DNA of 64,000 nucleotides from JACDAE01 sp963744875 (GTDB taxonomy: Bacteria > Chloroflexota > Ktedonobacteria > Ktedonobacterales > Ktedonobacteraceae). The stretch's first letter is position 1. Every line of letters starts with the position of its first letter. Positions 1-8,778 of this stretch are shown in pieces. The stretch is taken from NCBI GenBank assembly GCA_963744875.1, contig CAVUVQ010000011.1, positions 186,001 to 250,000 of the forward strand. Reading direction: 5' to 3'. The translations under genes were made by a program, and so were the position numbers. The notes beneath the pieces were generated by a model, which was given only the letters and a program-made list of their open reading frames with translations, searched no databases and was not told where the DNA came from.

Positions 1-266
1 CAATTCTGATCGCGTTCATCCTTTCTCCCGTTCTTGCAGTGCTCACGAAGGGCAAATATTACCTTGCCCGCCCCAATACTCTTGAGCATACTCCTGAGAC
101 GAAGGAGCTACGCGTGCTGAATTGTACCGTCTGCACAGATGACTATGAAGCACTTGATATGGCATATTGTCCTTTCCATAAGGGAGCTATCTGTTCCCTC
201 TGCTGTACTTTGGAGAAGAATTGCCACGATATGTGTAAGCACCAGGCGGTCGTGCAGGGCGCGTAA
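1..266 (+). CDS. C-terminal end of a membrane protein with a cysteine-rich tail (partial)
   Basis: The open frame runs in from the left edge, so the true start lies outside the window. The first residues, ILIAFILSPVLAVLTKG, look like the end of a last membrane helix. They are followed by a soluble tail of about 75 residues. The tail contains CTVC, then YCPFHKG, then a dense cluster ICSLCCTLEKNCHDMCK, giving nine cysteines and three histidines in about 40 residues, most likely a metal or Fe-S site on the cytoplasmic side. From memory, a similar tail occurs at the C-terminus of some purine/cytosine-permease-like transporters and transporter-kinase fusions; I cannot confirm the family from the fragment. 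The frame stops at 264-266. Confidence 0.5.
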   Translation, partial: ILIAFILSPVLAVLTKGKYYLARPNTLEHTPETKELRVLNCTVCTDDYEALDMAYCPFHKGAICSLCCTLEKNCHDMCKHQAVVQGA

Positions 267-420
267 CCCATGTCGTTATGGTGTGGTCTCAGGGCAATTT
301 CATGATGATCTTGCCCTGGGCTATACATCATTGCTATTGTCGATGTGCCGAATGTTTGTTGTACACTCTATCCGCCAATAGTGAGAGTTAAGCGGAATAT
401 TCGGCCTTCTTGAGGTAGCC

Positions 421-870
421 TCACATCAGGTGTCACAAATGTCACATTCCCCATGAAGCGGCCTGTAGAGAGGGTTGAGAATGTGACATCACGCAAAAAA
501 AGAGAGCGTCACATTGACATTCAGATGTCACATTCTCAAATTTGGACCATATTGGCACCATATCCCTGACACCTGCTGCAAAGAGATTGACTTTCCATAA
601 TGTGATCATATATAGTAATAATAGGGGAGAATTCTGTATTATTCTCCCCTATTTGTATGTAGTATCCCCCCATACATATGTCCCGATGGATACCTGGGGT
701 CAGTGCGTTTTAATGAATGATGCCTCACCGCGCCCATTTTTCCCTTCCAATATCCCGCATGTGACGAATGTGACACCCATGAAAGCTGAGGGTGCCACAT
801 CCTCAATCCACTCTACAGGCCGCTTCACAGGGAATGTGACACGTGTGACACCTGATGTGAGACCTGCTAT
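421..870. repeat. Imperfect long inverted repeat with recurring TGTCAC/GTGACA motifs
   Basis: The block at 421-480 returns as its reverse complement at 808-870 with roughly 85-90% identity over about 60 bases. Both arms contain AGCGGCCTGTAGAG or its complement, and paired GTGACA motifs. More GTGACA/TGTCAC copies lie inside at 481-495, 507-540 and 758-775. About 330 bases separate the arms. A 129-codon frame at 542-931 spans part of the element but reads through the repeat arm and has no convincing ribosome binding site, so I do not call it a gene. The layout suits a small non-autonomous mobile element or a set of protein binding sites. Otherwise 267-994 holds no gene that I can support. Confidence 0.6.
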
Positions 871-994
871 TTATTATCCTTTCCAACGGAATTTCTATAA
901 TGGTACAATCACTAGAGGGAGCTTTTTTTAAATTGTAATGATAGAGAACGCCTCGTATCGGTACGGACGTTAAAGAATGACAAAGGAGCAGAAG

Positions 995-2533
995 ATGCAG
1001 GCACTTCTTGGTATCGACCTGGGCACAACGGGCATAAAGGCGGCGCTCTTTTCAACGGATGATGGGCGTGTATTGGCCGATGCATTCCGCGAATATCCCC
1101 TCTATCACCCTCATCCTGGCTGGGCCGAACAAGATCCTGCCGAGTGGTGGCAAGCTACCCTTGAGGCCATTCGCGCCTGTTTGAGTCAGGGGCAAGGACA
1201 GGATGTACAACCAGCAGATGTGCGCGGGATTGGCCTCTCCGGACAGATGCATGGTGTGGTCTTACTGGATGAGCAACATCAGGTATTACGACCATGTATT
1301 ATCTGGGCCGATCAACGCAGCGAGGCTCAGAGCCGTTGGATAACCGAAAAAGTGGGAGCCAGCCAACTGATCGAATACGTCAGCAATCCTGCACTCACAG
1401 GCTTTTCAGCGCCCAAGCTTTTATGGGTACGTGACAATGAGCCAGAGTTATTTGCCAGGGCGCGTACCATGCTTTTGCCCAAAGACTATATTCGTTATTT
1501 GCTCACGGGCGAGATGGCGCAGGAGATCTCGGATGCCGCCGGAACCTGTCTGCTCGACGTAAAACATAGTGTGTGGTCGCAGGAGGTGCTCAAAGCGCTT
1601 GACCTTGATCCCGCATTATTGCCGCCAGTGGTCCCAGCCGATGCCATAAGTGGCAGGATCACCGCTGAGGTTGCAGCTTTGACGGGGTTAGCGACGGGAA
1701 CGCCAGTTGCAGGTGGTGGTGCTGATAACGCATGTGGCGCAGTCGGGAATGGTGTTGTTGCGCCTGGATTGGCCCTCGTTTCAGTTGGCACAAGTGGCAT
1801 TGTGCTGGCTCATTCTGAAACGCCGCAGGTCGATACTTCCGGTCCCGTTCCCCGTGTACACACATTTAACCATGCGGTTCCCCATGCCTGGTATCTTATG
1901 GGAGTGACCCAGGGCGCTGGCCTCTCACTACGTTGGGTGCGCGATAACATCGGCTTGCCCGAACGCGCATTAGAACGCTGGACGGGTATGGATGCCTATG
2001 AAATCCTTGCACGCGAGGCCGCAGGGGTGCCCGCTGGCAGCGATGGTCTAATATTTCTTCCCTACATGCAGGGTGAGCGTACGCCACACCTGGACCCTTA
2101 TGCACGTGGAGGCTGGATTGGTCTCACCGCCAGCCATGATCGCCGCCATCTCGTCCGTTCAGTATTGGAGGGTGTTGCCTTCAGCCTGAAAGATTGCCTC
2201 TCTATTATTCGCGCACAGGGATTACGCATCGACCAGATGCGAGCAACTGGTGGCGGTGCAAAAAGTCCCCTCTGGCGTCAAATCATCGCCGATGTCCTGG
2301 ACACCGAACTGGTGCTGACCAATGCAAGCGAGGGACCAGCCTTTGGTGCGGCCTTATTAGCAGGTGTTGCCAGTGGCGTATATCGTTCCGTACCGGAAGC
2401 CTGTGCCCAAACAGTACACGTCACGCAACACACCCAGCCACGCCCCGAAGTCAAATCATCCTATGACCAGGCCTATGAAACCTATCAGGCGCTCTATCCC
2501 GCCCTGAAACCTATAATAAACAAAACAAGGTAG
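995..2533 (+). CDS. xylB: Xylulokinase (FGGY carbohydrate kinase)
   Basis: This cytosolic kinase phosphorylates D-xylulose to xylulose 5-phosphate, feeding the pentose phosphate pathway. The N-terminus has the FGGY phosphate-binding motif GIDLGTTGIKAALF. It is followed by the xylulokinase features GWAEQDPAEWW, GLSGQMHGVV and IIWADQRS, where the Asp of WADQR is the expected catalytic base. Near the end come YMQGERTPHLDP and the ATP-site motif ATGGGAKSPLWRQI. The length of 512 residues is normal for the family. I prefer the start at 995 because an AAAGGAG sits six bases upstream of it; an in-frame ATG at 977 has no such site. No xylose isomerase or sugar transporter is adjacent, so the gene appears to stand alone. 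Sugar specificity within FGGY kinases is inferred from motifs, with xylulose the best fit. Confidence 0.9.
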   Translation: MQALLGIDLGTTGIKAALFSTDDGRVLADAFREYPLYHPHPGWAEQDPAEWWQATLEAIRACLSQGQGQDVQPADVRGIGLSGQMHGVVLLDEQHQVLRPCIIWADQRSEAQSRWITEKVGASQLIEYVSNPALTGFSAPKLLWVRDNEPELFARARTMLLPKDYIRYLLTGEMAQEISDAAGTCLLDVKHSVWSQEVLKALDLDPALLPPVVPADAISGRITAEVAALTGLATGTPVAGGGADNACGAVGNGVVAPGLALVSVGTSGIVLAHSETPQVDTSGPVPRVHTFNHAVPHAWYLMGVTQGAGLSLRWVRDNIGLPERALERWTGMDAYEILAREAAGVPAGSDGLIFLPYMQGERTPHLDPYARGGWIGLTASHDRRHLVRSVLEGVAFSLKDCLSIIRAQGLRIDQMRATGGGAKSPLWRQIIADVLDTELVLTNASEGPAFGAALLAGVASGVYRSVPEACAQTVHVTQHTQPRPEVKSSYDQAYETYQALYPALKPIINKTR

Positions 2534-2549
2534 GGGCCAGATGACGCCC

Positions 2550-2727
2550 CATTGACTCCAACTATTTCGGAAAAAATGACGCAAGCACGACACGAATGCC
2601 TGGAATGCGCGAAAACCGGTAGGGACCCGATTGCATCGCGTCCGTGATTGATCACCGATCACCCGTGGGCCACGATTCCATGAATGGCGGACGCGATGCA
2701 ATCGGGTCCCTACCGTTTTACGCGTTT
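2550..2727. repeat. Dispersed palindromic repeat, copy A
   Basis: The core GGTAGGGACCCGATTGCATCG is followed by CGTCCG, and the complement returns about 80 bases later. The outer left arm begins ATTGACTCCAACTATTTCGG and recurs, reverse-complemented, as the right end of copy B near 5350-5436. The right arm is diverged and appears to overlap the last codons and stop of the Nudix gene that ends at 2718. The element lies between two convergent genes and could also act as a transcription terminator in both directions. Confidence 0.75.
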
Positions 2728-3206
2728 TTATGCGTTTTTGATGCATCATTTTTGGCGAAGCCCTCAATTCGTTTCAAGAGTTGAGGCATCATTATCCCAT
2801 GGTCGGCGATTAAATGAGGAACTCCATCGGGCAACGATACCCAGAAGAACTCGAAGCTGATCGGCATTTGCGCTGAACCCGATGAATGATATAGTTCTTC
2901 ATGTCGCCATGTACGAGGGGGTGTCTTACGACATCTGAGATGGTAAAAGCGACGATAATGAATTTCATCCCGTCCAAAATCAGACATATCGCGTTTTTGC
3001 TCACCAAGGAAACAATCCAGAGTAAGGTCAGCGAGTCCTGTCTCTTCAAAAGCCTCTCTCAAGACAGCCGCTTCAGGATGCTCACCCTCCTCAATCGTTC
3101 CGGCTGGAACCTGTATCCCTGCCTCTGGAGCAAAGGGATGATTGAAGACGAGCAAATGGTCATTGTGGGTGATGTAAGCAAAGACCTTCTGTTTCACCAA
3201 TCTCAT
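2718..3206 (-). CDS. Nudix hydrolase
   Basis: A 162-residue protein with a complete Nudix box at residues 36-58. Gly36, Glu42, Arg50-Glu51, Glu54-Glu55 and Gly57 fit GX5EX7REUXEEXGU, so it should bind a divalent metal and hydrolyse a nucleoside diphosphate linked to some group X. The substrate cannot be read from the sequence. The N-terminal strand (MRLVKQKVFAYI) and the proline before the box (QVPAGTIEEGE) are typical of the fold. The last residues (KNDASKTHKNA) are encoded inside the right arm of a palindromic repeat, so the C-terminus may have been altered by that element. The gene faces the convergent xylulokinase and has no operon partner. Confidence 0.88.
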   Translation of the reverse strand: MRLVKQKVFAYITHNDHLLVFNHPFAPEAGIQVPAGTIEEGEHPEAAVLREAFEETGLADLTLDCFLGEQKRDMSDFGRDEIHYRRFYHLRCRKTPPRTWRHEELYHSSGSAQMPISFEFFWVSLPDGVPHLIADHGIMMPQLLKRIEGFAKNDASKTHKNA

Positions 3207-3403
3207 TCCTGAAATTCCTTGAACTCAACTGAAAAGCTATGTTCATACGCCCCCCACAGAGCAGTATGTCAATGAAAACGGTATACGTTGTGGGGGATTT
3301 AACAGTGATTTAACAATGGCACTTGTGGTATCATACATTTGTTTACAGGAGGTAGAAGTGTATTTTTACCTGCTCGCCTCTATCATAGCAAGGAGGTAAA
3401 CAT

Positions 3404-3766
3404 ATGCCAGACAAAAAGATATTCACGACCATTGACGAATATGTCAGCACTTTTCCAGCAGATACGCAGATCATCCTTGCAAAAGTGAGGCAAACAATAC
3501 ACAAAGCGGCACCCGCAGCCACAGAGGCAATTAGCTACGGAATACCGACGTTCAACCTCAACGGCAAGCATTTAGTATTCTTCGCAGGCTGGAAACAGTA
3601 TATCTCCTTGTATCCTCTACCAGCAGGGGATGAAGCGTTCCAACAAAAAATAGCGCCCTACAAAAAAGAAAAGAGCACGCTCCAATTCCCCTTAGATAAA
3701 CCTATCCCATACGATTTAGTAGCAGAAATTGTCACCCTCTTGATGACGGAAAAACCCAAAAAATGA
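3404..3766 (+). CDS. DUF1801 (YdhG/YjbR-like) family protein
   Basis: A 120-residue cytosolic protein. It has the family signatures IDEYVSTFPADTQIILAKVRQTIHKAAPAATEAISYG in outline, then IPTF, and the strand pair LVFFAGWKQYISLYPLP. These are typical of the DUF1801/YdhG group, which adopts a CyaY/YjbR-like fold. The biochemical role is unknown; some members occur near iron-handling or regulator genes, but nothing here supports that. The start is well supported by an AAGGAGG eight bases upstream of the ATG. It is a single gene facing the convergent endonuclease III-like gene, with only a few bases between the two ends. Confidence 0.82.
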   Translation: MPDKKIFTTIDEYVSTFPADTQIILAKVRQTIHKAAPAATEAISYGIPTFNLNGKHLVFFAGWKQYISLYPLPAGDEAFQQKIAPYKKEKSTLQFPLDKPIPYDLVAEIVTLLMTEKPKK

Positions 3767-3778
3767 GTTAAATTATCC

Positions 3779-4514
3779 TTAAGCCTTTGAAGGTTTCACC
3801 ACCGTCTGATAATAATCACACACATCCGTCAACACACACTTCCCACAGCGTGGATGCTCATATACACACACCCGTTGCCCATGTCGCAACAATGCCTTGT
3901 GAAAATCATAGATCGCCCGCGCATCATTGGGCAGTCAGTGCCTGCAACAGAGCGTGCGCATTATCCGCCGTTACCTTCTTGCCAATCAGCCCTAAGCGTC
4001 CACTCACGCGATGGACGTGCACATCAACAGGTAATAACGGCAACCGACAGCTAAACAGCAAAACACAGGCAGTCGTCTTGGGGCCAACACCCTCAAAACG
4101 ATTCAGCCAGGCCGCCGCTTCCTCAACGGGCAGTTCGCACAGGAAGTTAAGATTGAGGTCGCCACGTTCCTCCGTGATCTGGCGCATAATCGCTTGTATG
4201 CGTGGTGCCTTCACCTCCGGCCAATTGACATTCGCAATCGCATTTTCAACCTCAGAAGTCGGAGCATCACGTACACCTTCCCAGGAACCAAACTGTTTCA
4301 AGAGATTCCCCCACGCAGCGGCAGTCTGTTCATCACGTGTACGATGGGAGAGAAGAATATCAACAAGCATACTCATCGGATCTTTTTTAGACCATTCAGA
4401 GATGCCATATAGTTCCGTCAAGCGGCGCGTCACCTCAAGCGCTTTTTGTGCGAGCGCCTCTATATCAGGCGTCGGATATCCATAATCTGCCGTATTGCGT
4501 CGTCGAGCTACCAC
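3779..4514 (-). CDS. nth: Endonuclease III-like DNA glycosylase, frameshifted before the Fe-S tail
   Basis: This base-excision repair enzyme should remove oxidised pyrimidines. The helix-hairpin-helix (residues 138-150, RFEGVGPKTTAC) carries catalytic Lys146, and Asp164 lies in PVDVHVHRV. The uninterrupted frame stops early at 3924 after 196 residues. One base out of frame, the sequence continues as ARAIYDFHKALLRHGQRVCV and ends with four cysteines spaced C-x6-C-x2-C-x5-C, exactly the 4Fe-4S loop of endonuclease III. Removing one base from the GGG at 3929-3931 fuses both parts into a 244-residue protein of normal length. I therefore read this as one gene with an indel, either an assembly error or a recent mutation. 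The family also includes MutY-like and other HhH-GPD enzymes, but the motifs favour Nth. Confidence 0.85.
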
Positions 4515-4600
4515 ACCATTTCTCCTTCTGTGTTCTATCTTATAGATAGATCACGTACCAGACTAGAGAAATGATGCGATATCTTCCCATCATGGGACTC

Positions 4601-5071
4601 TTAAATCCAGCGTCTCACTTTTCCTTTGTACGCCACATACTGCTCCCCAAACTTCTGTTCCAGGTACGCCTCCTCGCGCTCAATCACTCCACGCGTCATC
4701 ACGAACAACACTCCCGGCAATAGCAGGATGGGCCAGAGCGTATTCGCCAGGACAGCAATACCTATATAGAGAGTTGTCATCCCCAGATAGATCGGGTTGC
4801 GGGTGAAACGATAGGGTCCCTCCAATATCAATGCGGTGGTGGGTTGTGTGGGGTTCACGCTTGTACCTACTCTTCTCATTCCACGCAAAGCAAGGAGTGC
4901 CGGTACAACCGCGCCTCCAATGAGTATCCCACCCAGCGTATTCTTTATCTTACGCGGCACTACAGGCAGAGGAACGCGCTGATGCAGAAGTAAGGCCAGC
5001 CCCAATGTGAGGGCATAGATCAGCGGTGGCGGCGCAATAACACCCGCGCTATCTCTCGTTGTATCTTTCAT
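4601..5071 (-). CDS. Isoprenylcysteine carboxyl methyltransferase-like integral membrane protein
   Basis: A membrane protein of about 156 residues with three or four hydrophobic segments. The C-terminal half shows the ICMT/PEMT pattern: GPYRFTRNPIYLGM, a hydrophobic hairpin, then EREEAYLEQKFGEQYVAYKGKVRRW. In this superfamily the RNPxY and EE/Y motifs bind S-adenosylmethionine at the membrane face. Bacterial substrates are mostly unknown, so I only claim a likely membrane methyltransferase. The upstream ATG at 5110 is less likely. The start at 5071 is preceded by AAAAGGAG about ten bases away. The gene is alone and reads toward the endonuclease III-like gene. Confidence 0.75.
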   Translation of the reverse strand: MKDTTRDSAGVIAPPPLIYALTLGLALLLHQRVPLPVVPRKIKNTLGGILIGGAVVPALLALRGMRRVGTSVNPTQPTTALILEGPYRFTRNPIYLGMTTLYIGIAVLANTLWPILLLPGVLFVMTRGVIEREEAYLEQKFGEQYVAYKGKVRRWI

Positions 5072-5148
5072 ATAGTATGTGCTCCTTTTTTTAATATTCC
5101 CTCCTTGCATTATAAACCATCACAATTGTAGGGGTGCGGTTGATCGCG

Positions 5149-5436
5149 CATTGCCTCCAACTATTTCGGAAAAAAACGACGAGAACATGACGCCAATGCA
5201 TGCTATACATGTAAAACGGTAGGGACCCGATTGTATCGCGTCCGCCATTCATGAAATCGTAGCCCACGGGTGATCAATCCCGGACCCGATTGTATCGCGT
5301 CCGCCATTCATGGAATCGTGGCCCAGGGTTGATAAATCACGGACGCGATACAATCGGGTCCCTACCGGTTTTCGCGCATTGCAGGCATTCGTGTCGTGCT
5401 TGCGTCATTTTTTTCCGAAATAGTTGGAGTCAATGG
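5149..5436. repeat. Dispersed palindromic repeat, copy B (MITE-like, long inverted ends)
   Basis: The most complete member of the family. The left end starts CATTGCCTCCAACTATTTCGG and the right end is its near reverse complement (CCGAAATAGTTGGAGTCAATG), so the inverted ends are about 85 bases long. The interior holds two direct copies of CGGACCCGATTGTATCGCG followed by TCCGCCATTCATG (near 5221 and 5281). The reverse complement of the same core lies at 5340-5370. No protein is encoded. It lies between the divergent methyltransferase-like gene and the GlsB-like gene. Confidence 0.8.
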
Positions 5437-5621
5437 ATTGATCGCGCCCGCGTGTCGCAATGTAAGAAAATTAAGCACCAGATAAAAGTTTGCTGAGTGT
5501 CGTCAAAAAGCCGCTCTAAGCGAAACTCCTGAGAGAGGTGGCCCGTATTATAACCAGAGATGCTCGATAAGAGCAAATAAAGAAAAATTAATTAGGAATA
5601 GTTAAAAGGAGATATAAAGAG

Positions 5622-5915
5622 ATGGCATTCGTTTTTGCAGCAGCATTACAACCCGGTGGACTTCTGGCATGGTTAGTCGTTGGTCTGATCGCAGGCTTCC
5701 TGGCAGGCAAAGTTATGAGCGGCGGTGGCTATGGGATCGTTGGTGATATCATCGTCGGTATTGTCGGTGCATTCCTGGGCGGCTTAATCGCCAATTTGCT
5801 CCTCCCGAACGCAAGTTTTGGCCTGATCGGTAGCATCATCGTTGCCTTTATCGGAGCTTGTGTCCTGGTTGCTATTCTGCACGCTGTCACTGGCAGTCGC
5901 CGCAGAACCTACTAA
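5622..5915 (+). CDS. GlsB/YeaQ/YmgE family small membrane protein
   Basis: A 97-residue protein, nearly all membrane-spanning. It has three hydrophobic segments separated by glycine-rich turns (LIAGFLAGKVMSGGGYGIVG, then IVGAFLGGLIAN, then GSIIVAFIGACVLV). This matches the transglycosylase-associated/GlsB family, linked to general stress responses in other bacteria, although the biochemical role is unknown. A ribosome binding site, AAAAGGAGA, lies about 11 bases before the ATG. The first ten residues (MAFVFAAALQ) are short and non-polar, with no cleavable signal needed. A clear intrinsic terminator follows, so the gene is monocistronic. Confidence 0.85.
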   Translation: MAFVFAAALQPGGLLAWLVVGLIAGFLAGKVMSGGGYGIVGDIIVGIVGAFLGGLIANLLLPNASFGLIGSIIVAFIGACVLVAILHAVTGSRRRTY

Positions 5916-5947
5916 AAAAACTTCATTGCTCCTGGGTGAGCAAAAGG

Positions 5948-5983
5948 GAGCCGCTATCCTGAAATTGGGTAGCGGCTCTTTTT
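5948..5983 (+). terminator. Rho-independent terminator after the GlsB-like gene
   Basis: GAGCCGCTATCC pairs with GGGTAGCGGCTC across a short loop and is followed at once by five T residues. It lies 33 bases after the stop codon at 5915. Confidence 0.88.
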
Positions 5984-6178
5984 AATGTGTGCGTTGAGGA
6001 GCGATGATCTAGCAACCATTCACCTGTTTCAAACGTGACTATAAAGGAAAGTCAAATTAATAACGTATGCCGATAACGGATTATGATCAGGTCAAAGGCG
6101 TAGGGGCGTCAGCTTGCGTGTGCCCACGTGCCAAAGACAGGATTTGCGTAAAAGAGAACCGATCAAGTGAGGGTAGCC

Positions 6179-7015
6179 ATGACCACAAAACCATCACAGA
6201 ATATTTCCTCATTAGTACAGTTAAAAATAGATGCTTTCGAGCGCTTACGGCCTGATTTCGTAGCGAGCTTCCGATTTGTGCAGGATGTGCATGGGCAGAA
6301 GCGCTTTCCATCATTTTCTGTCTCAGACGTTGTACACTATTTGCACTCGCTCTGGATATGCGATTGCAAGGGACGTTTGCTAAGTGTGCCAAAAACAGTC
6401 AAAGAATATGAGGGCAAGCGCAGTCTGGAACTTCTACGTCTGTGGCAACAGAAAGATGCTGCCAGCGTAGTAGAATTCTTGCAACATAAATTGGATATGT
6501 TACCTGTCGCTCCAATTACGCAGCAATATGCTGAGGCGTATCATCTCCAGCAAGATGACGGGCTGGCCCAACGCCTGGCACATGGCCGTCTTATCATGTT
6601 GAACCGGGGCTTTAATCTGATACAGGCACTTGATGCGATCTTTACCCTCTCTGAAGATGCCTTAGCAGACGAAGTACGTGCCGCTTGCGCACAGTATGGA
6701 CATCTTCCCGAACAGATAGTGCAGCAACTGGAAGAGATGGATTCACCACTCTATGCTTATGTTCCTAATCAAGCTCTGGCACAACGCAATATGCTGGTCA
6801 TGAATGAGCTTGGCATCAACGTTGCATTCCGTCCTTCAGATCTTCCCGGACAGCGTTCCTGGCGCGTTCTTCCCGCAACCGAACCGCTCAGCCCCTATGC
6901 CGAACATGTGGTTGAAGGCTATCAGGAACTTACCGCGCCTTCCCACAATAATATAAAGGGAGAACGTTTTGTCGATCGCCCTGAGATCGATAATGCCGAT
7001 CGCACGGGCTTGTAA
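6179..7015 (+). CDS. Hypothetical cytosolic protein, unrecognised
   Basis: A 278-residue protein that I do not recognise. It is mostly helical by composition, has no signal peptide or membrane segment, and shows no cysteine cluster. The middle contains repeated leucine/glutamine-rich helices (ITQQYAEAYHLQQDDGLAQR). The end has an acidic, polar tail. The start at 6179 is preferred over an in-frame GTG at 6167, because GTGAGGG lies just upstream of the ATG and would serve as the ribosome binding site. The last 25 codons lie inside an inverted repeat (6945-7053), so the C-terminus may be extra sequence acquired from that element. No neighbours suggest a role. Confidence 0.6.
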   Translation: MTTKPSQNISSLVQLKIDAFERLRPDFVASFRFVQDVHGQKRFPSFSVSDVVHYLHSLWICDCKGRLLSVPKTVKEYEGKRSLELLRLWQQKDAASVVEFLQHKLDMLPVAPITQQYAEAYHLQQDDGLAQRLAHGRLIMLNRGFNLIQALDAIFTLSEDALADEVRAACAQYGHLPEQIVQQLEEMDSPLYAYVPNQALAQRNMLVMNELGINVAFRPSDLPGQRSWRVLPATEPLSPYAEHVVEGYQELTAPSHNNIKGERFVDRPEIDNADRTGL

Positions 7016-7053
7016 ACCGCGCGATCGACATTATCGCTTCCAATATTATTGTG
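6945..7053. repeat. Inverted repeat overlapping the end of the hypothetical gene
   Basis: The outer arms are CACAATAATAT and ATATTATTGTG. Inner arms GTCGATCGC and GCGATCGAC lie between them, with TGCCGATCGCACGGGCT at the centre. The stop codon at 7013-7015 falls inside. There is no T-tract, so a repeat element is as likely as a terminator. It separates two convergent genes. Confidence 0.55.
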
Positions 7054-7079
7054 TGTCCGCCATTCATGCAAACATTCTA

Positions 7080-8417
7080 TTATGCCCCTTCAGGTGCACT
7101 GACATATGGTTCCCCATTTGCCACCTCAGCCTCATCGGCCTCCCGGAAATCTATCTCGCGGGCCTCACGTCCAATTGCGGCGAAGAGGATAACCGCCAGG
7201 AAAGAACAAAGCGCAAAGATCGCCAGGGCTTTCCCCAGATCAGGTTTAGCGACTGATCCCAGGTTCTGAGCAAGAATAACCTCTAAGGCAACAACCCACG
7301 AAGCAAACAGATTGCCCAACTGATACGCCAGGCCAGGGAAGGTGCCACGCACATCAGTAGGCGAGAGCTCATTGAGATGGGCAGGAATAACGCCCCATGC
7401 ACCTTGCACCATGAATTGCAGCAGAAACGCCCCGATCGCAATCGATGCCAGCAACCCGATACCAGGGATGCGGATCAGCCCCGACCAGAACGGGATCATG
7501 AGAATACCAATAATACAGGCAATGATAATCGCTCGCCGACGCCCCCAGTATTGCGAGTAATAACCAAAGACTGTGCCTCCAATGATCGCACCGATGTTCG
7601 CAATGACAGTGATAATGGTCGTCGAACTAACTCCCAGCGCGAGCTGCTTTTGCAGGAATGTCCCCAGGTTATCCTGTGTGCCATGCGAAAGGCTGTTAAA
7701 TGCTGTCATAAGGATGATAACGTAAAGAAAGACAATTGGGCGCAACCTGATGGCATTCCAGATCCCGCCCCACGTGCTGATACCTTTTTGACGATTTAGT
7801 GACTGCCTGTTTTCCCACACCGACGACTCAGGAACCCGTGCACGAATGAAAATGACCAGGAATGCAGGAATGACACCAATCACAAACATCGTACGCCAGC
7901 TATTAAGAGGGGCCGGCAAAAAAGTAAAAACTACGAAAAAGACAAGGGCCGCAATCAAGTAACCAAAGGCATAGCCCTGCTGAAGGATGCCTGAGAAGAG
8001 TCCTCTAGATTCTTTAGGCAAAGCTTCCATCGCCAGTGATGAACCAAGCCCCCATTCTCCTCCCATCGCAACGCCAAAAAGTGCACGCATGATGATAAAG
8101 TAGGCATAATTGGGAGAGAAGGCGGTAAGCAGTTCGATAATTGAGTACAGAATGATATCGATCATCAAAGGTGCACGCCTGCCAAAACGCTCGGCCAGCA
8201 GCCCGAAGATCAGCGCTCCTACTGGTCGCATCGCCAGCGTCAAAGTCAGAGAGAATGCAACTGCCGTCAGGGCAACACGAAAGTCACTGGAGATACGCAA
8301 CGTCACGAATGTGAGCAGAAAGTAATCGAACGCATCCAGGGTCCAGCCCAGAAAACTGGCAAGGAAGGTACTTCGCTGTTCTCGATTGAGAGATCTCATT
8401 AATGCCCATGCACTCAT
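7080..8417 (-). CDS. MFS transporter, sialate/lactate:H+ symporter (SHS)-like
   Basis: A 12-helix major facilitator of about 445 residues. The first helix has GWTLDAFDYFLLTFV, with the membrane acidic residues typical of carboxylate:H+ symporters. Loop 2-3 shows RPVGALIFGLLAERFGRRAP, close to the classical MFS motif. The helix 4-5 region has GVAMGGEWGLGSSLAMEALP, which is characteristic of the sialate, lactate and aromatic-acid transporters. Substrate is inferred as a small carboxylate such as lactate or sialate. The start is placed at 8417, where AAAGGAG lies eight bases upstream, rather than 33 bases earlier. An SDR dehydrogenase lies upstream on the same strand, but about 360 bases and a palindromic repeat separate them, so cotranscription is uncertain. 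Confidence 0.82.
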   Translation of the reverse strand: MSAWALMRSLNREQRSTFLASFLGWTLDAFDYFLLTFVTLRISSDFRVALTAVAFSLTLTLAMRPVGALIFGLLAERFGRRAPLMIDIILYSIIELLTAFSPNYAYFIIMRALFGVAMGGEWGLGSSLAMEALPKESRGLFSGILQQGYAFGYLIAALVFFVVFTFLPAPLNSWRTMFVIGVIPAFLVIFIRARVPESSVWENRQSLNRQKGISTWGGIWNAIRLRPIVFLYVIILMTAFNSLSHGTQDNLGTFLQKQLALGVSSTTIITVIANIGAIIGGTVFGYYSQYWGRRRAIIIACIIGILMIPFWSGLIRIPGIGLLASIAIGAFLLQFMVQGAWGVIPAHLNELSPTDVRGTFPGLAYQLGNLFASWVVALEVILAQNLGSVAKPDLGKALAIFALCSFLAVILFAAIGREAREIDFREADEAEVANGEPYVSAPEGA

Positions 8418-8600
8418 GATAATGGCTCCTTTCAGGAATGAAACAAACAACTATGTTTGTCTCATATGCATGTACAAACCAGTGAGATGACAACTTACAA
8501 GCATCTTTGCTACTAAGTAAACAACGTCTGCTTAAAGTGTATAGCGAAAGTATCTTATACGCAAGCGTATTGGTTCATATTTTATTGCCCCATTGATGTC

Positions 8601-8693
8601 GGTAGGGACCCGGTTCGACCGCGTCCGCAGATTCATCGACCCTCCACGTTTATTTTCGATGAATCGCGGACGCGGTCGAACCGGGTCCCTACC
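8601..8693. repeat. Dispersed palindromic repeat, copy C (near-perfect hairpin)
   Basis: GGTAGGGACCCGGTTCGACC plus GCGTCCG is followed by an ATTCATCGA stem, a short loop, and the full complement ending CGGGTCCCTACC. The element can fold into a hairpin with about 40 paired bases. The core is the same as copies A and B, but the variable part reads CGGTTCGACC instead of CGATTGCATC. The region 8418-8778 holds nothing else that I can support. Confidence 0.8.
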
Positions 8694-8778
8694 AGGGTTC
8701 GCATGATTGATTGAAACGGCATGACTGTGCCCACACCGCTTGCCCTATCATTTGACTCCGATTCAACAAACAGCACAC

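Noticed and set aside
542..931. 129-codon plus-strand frame
   Set aside because: It crosses an inverted repeat arm and GTGACA motifs, with no ribosome binding site and no family resemblance.
3922..3931. Programmed +1 frameshift in nth similar to prfB
   Set aside because: The site reads CAA-TGA-T and lacks the CTT-TGA-C context; a one-base error in GGG explains it more simply.
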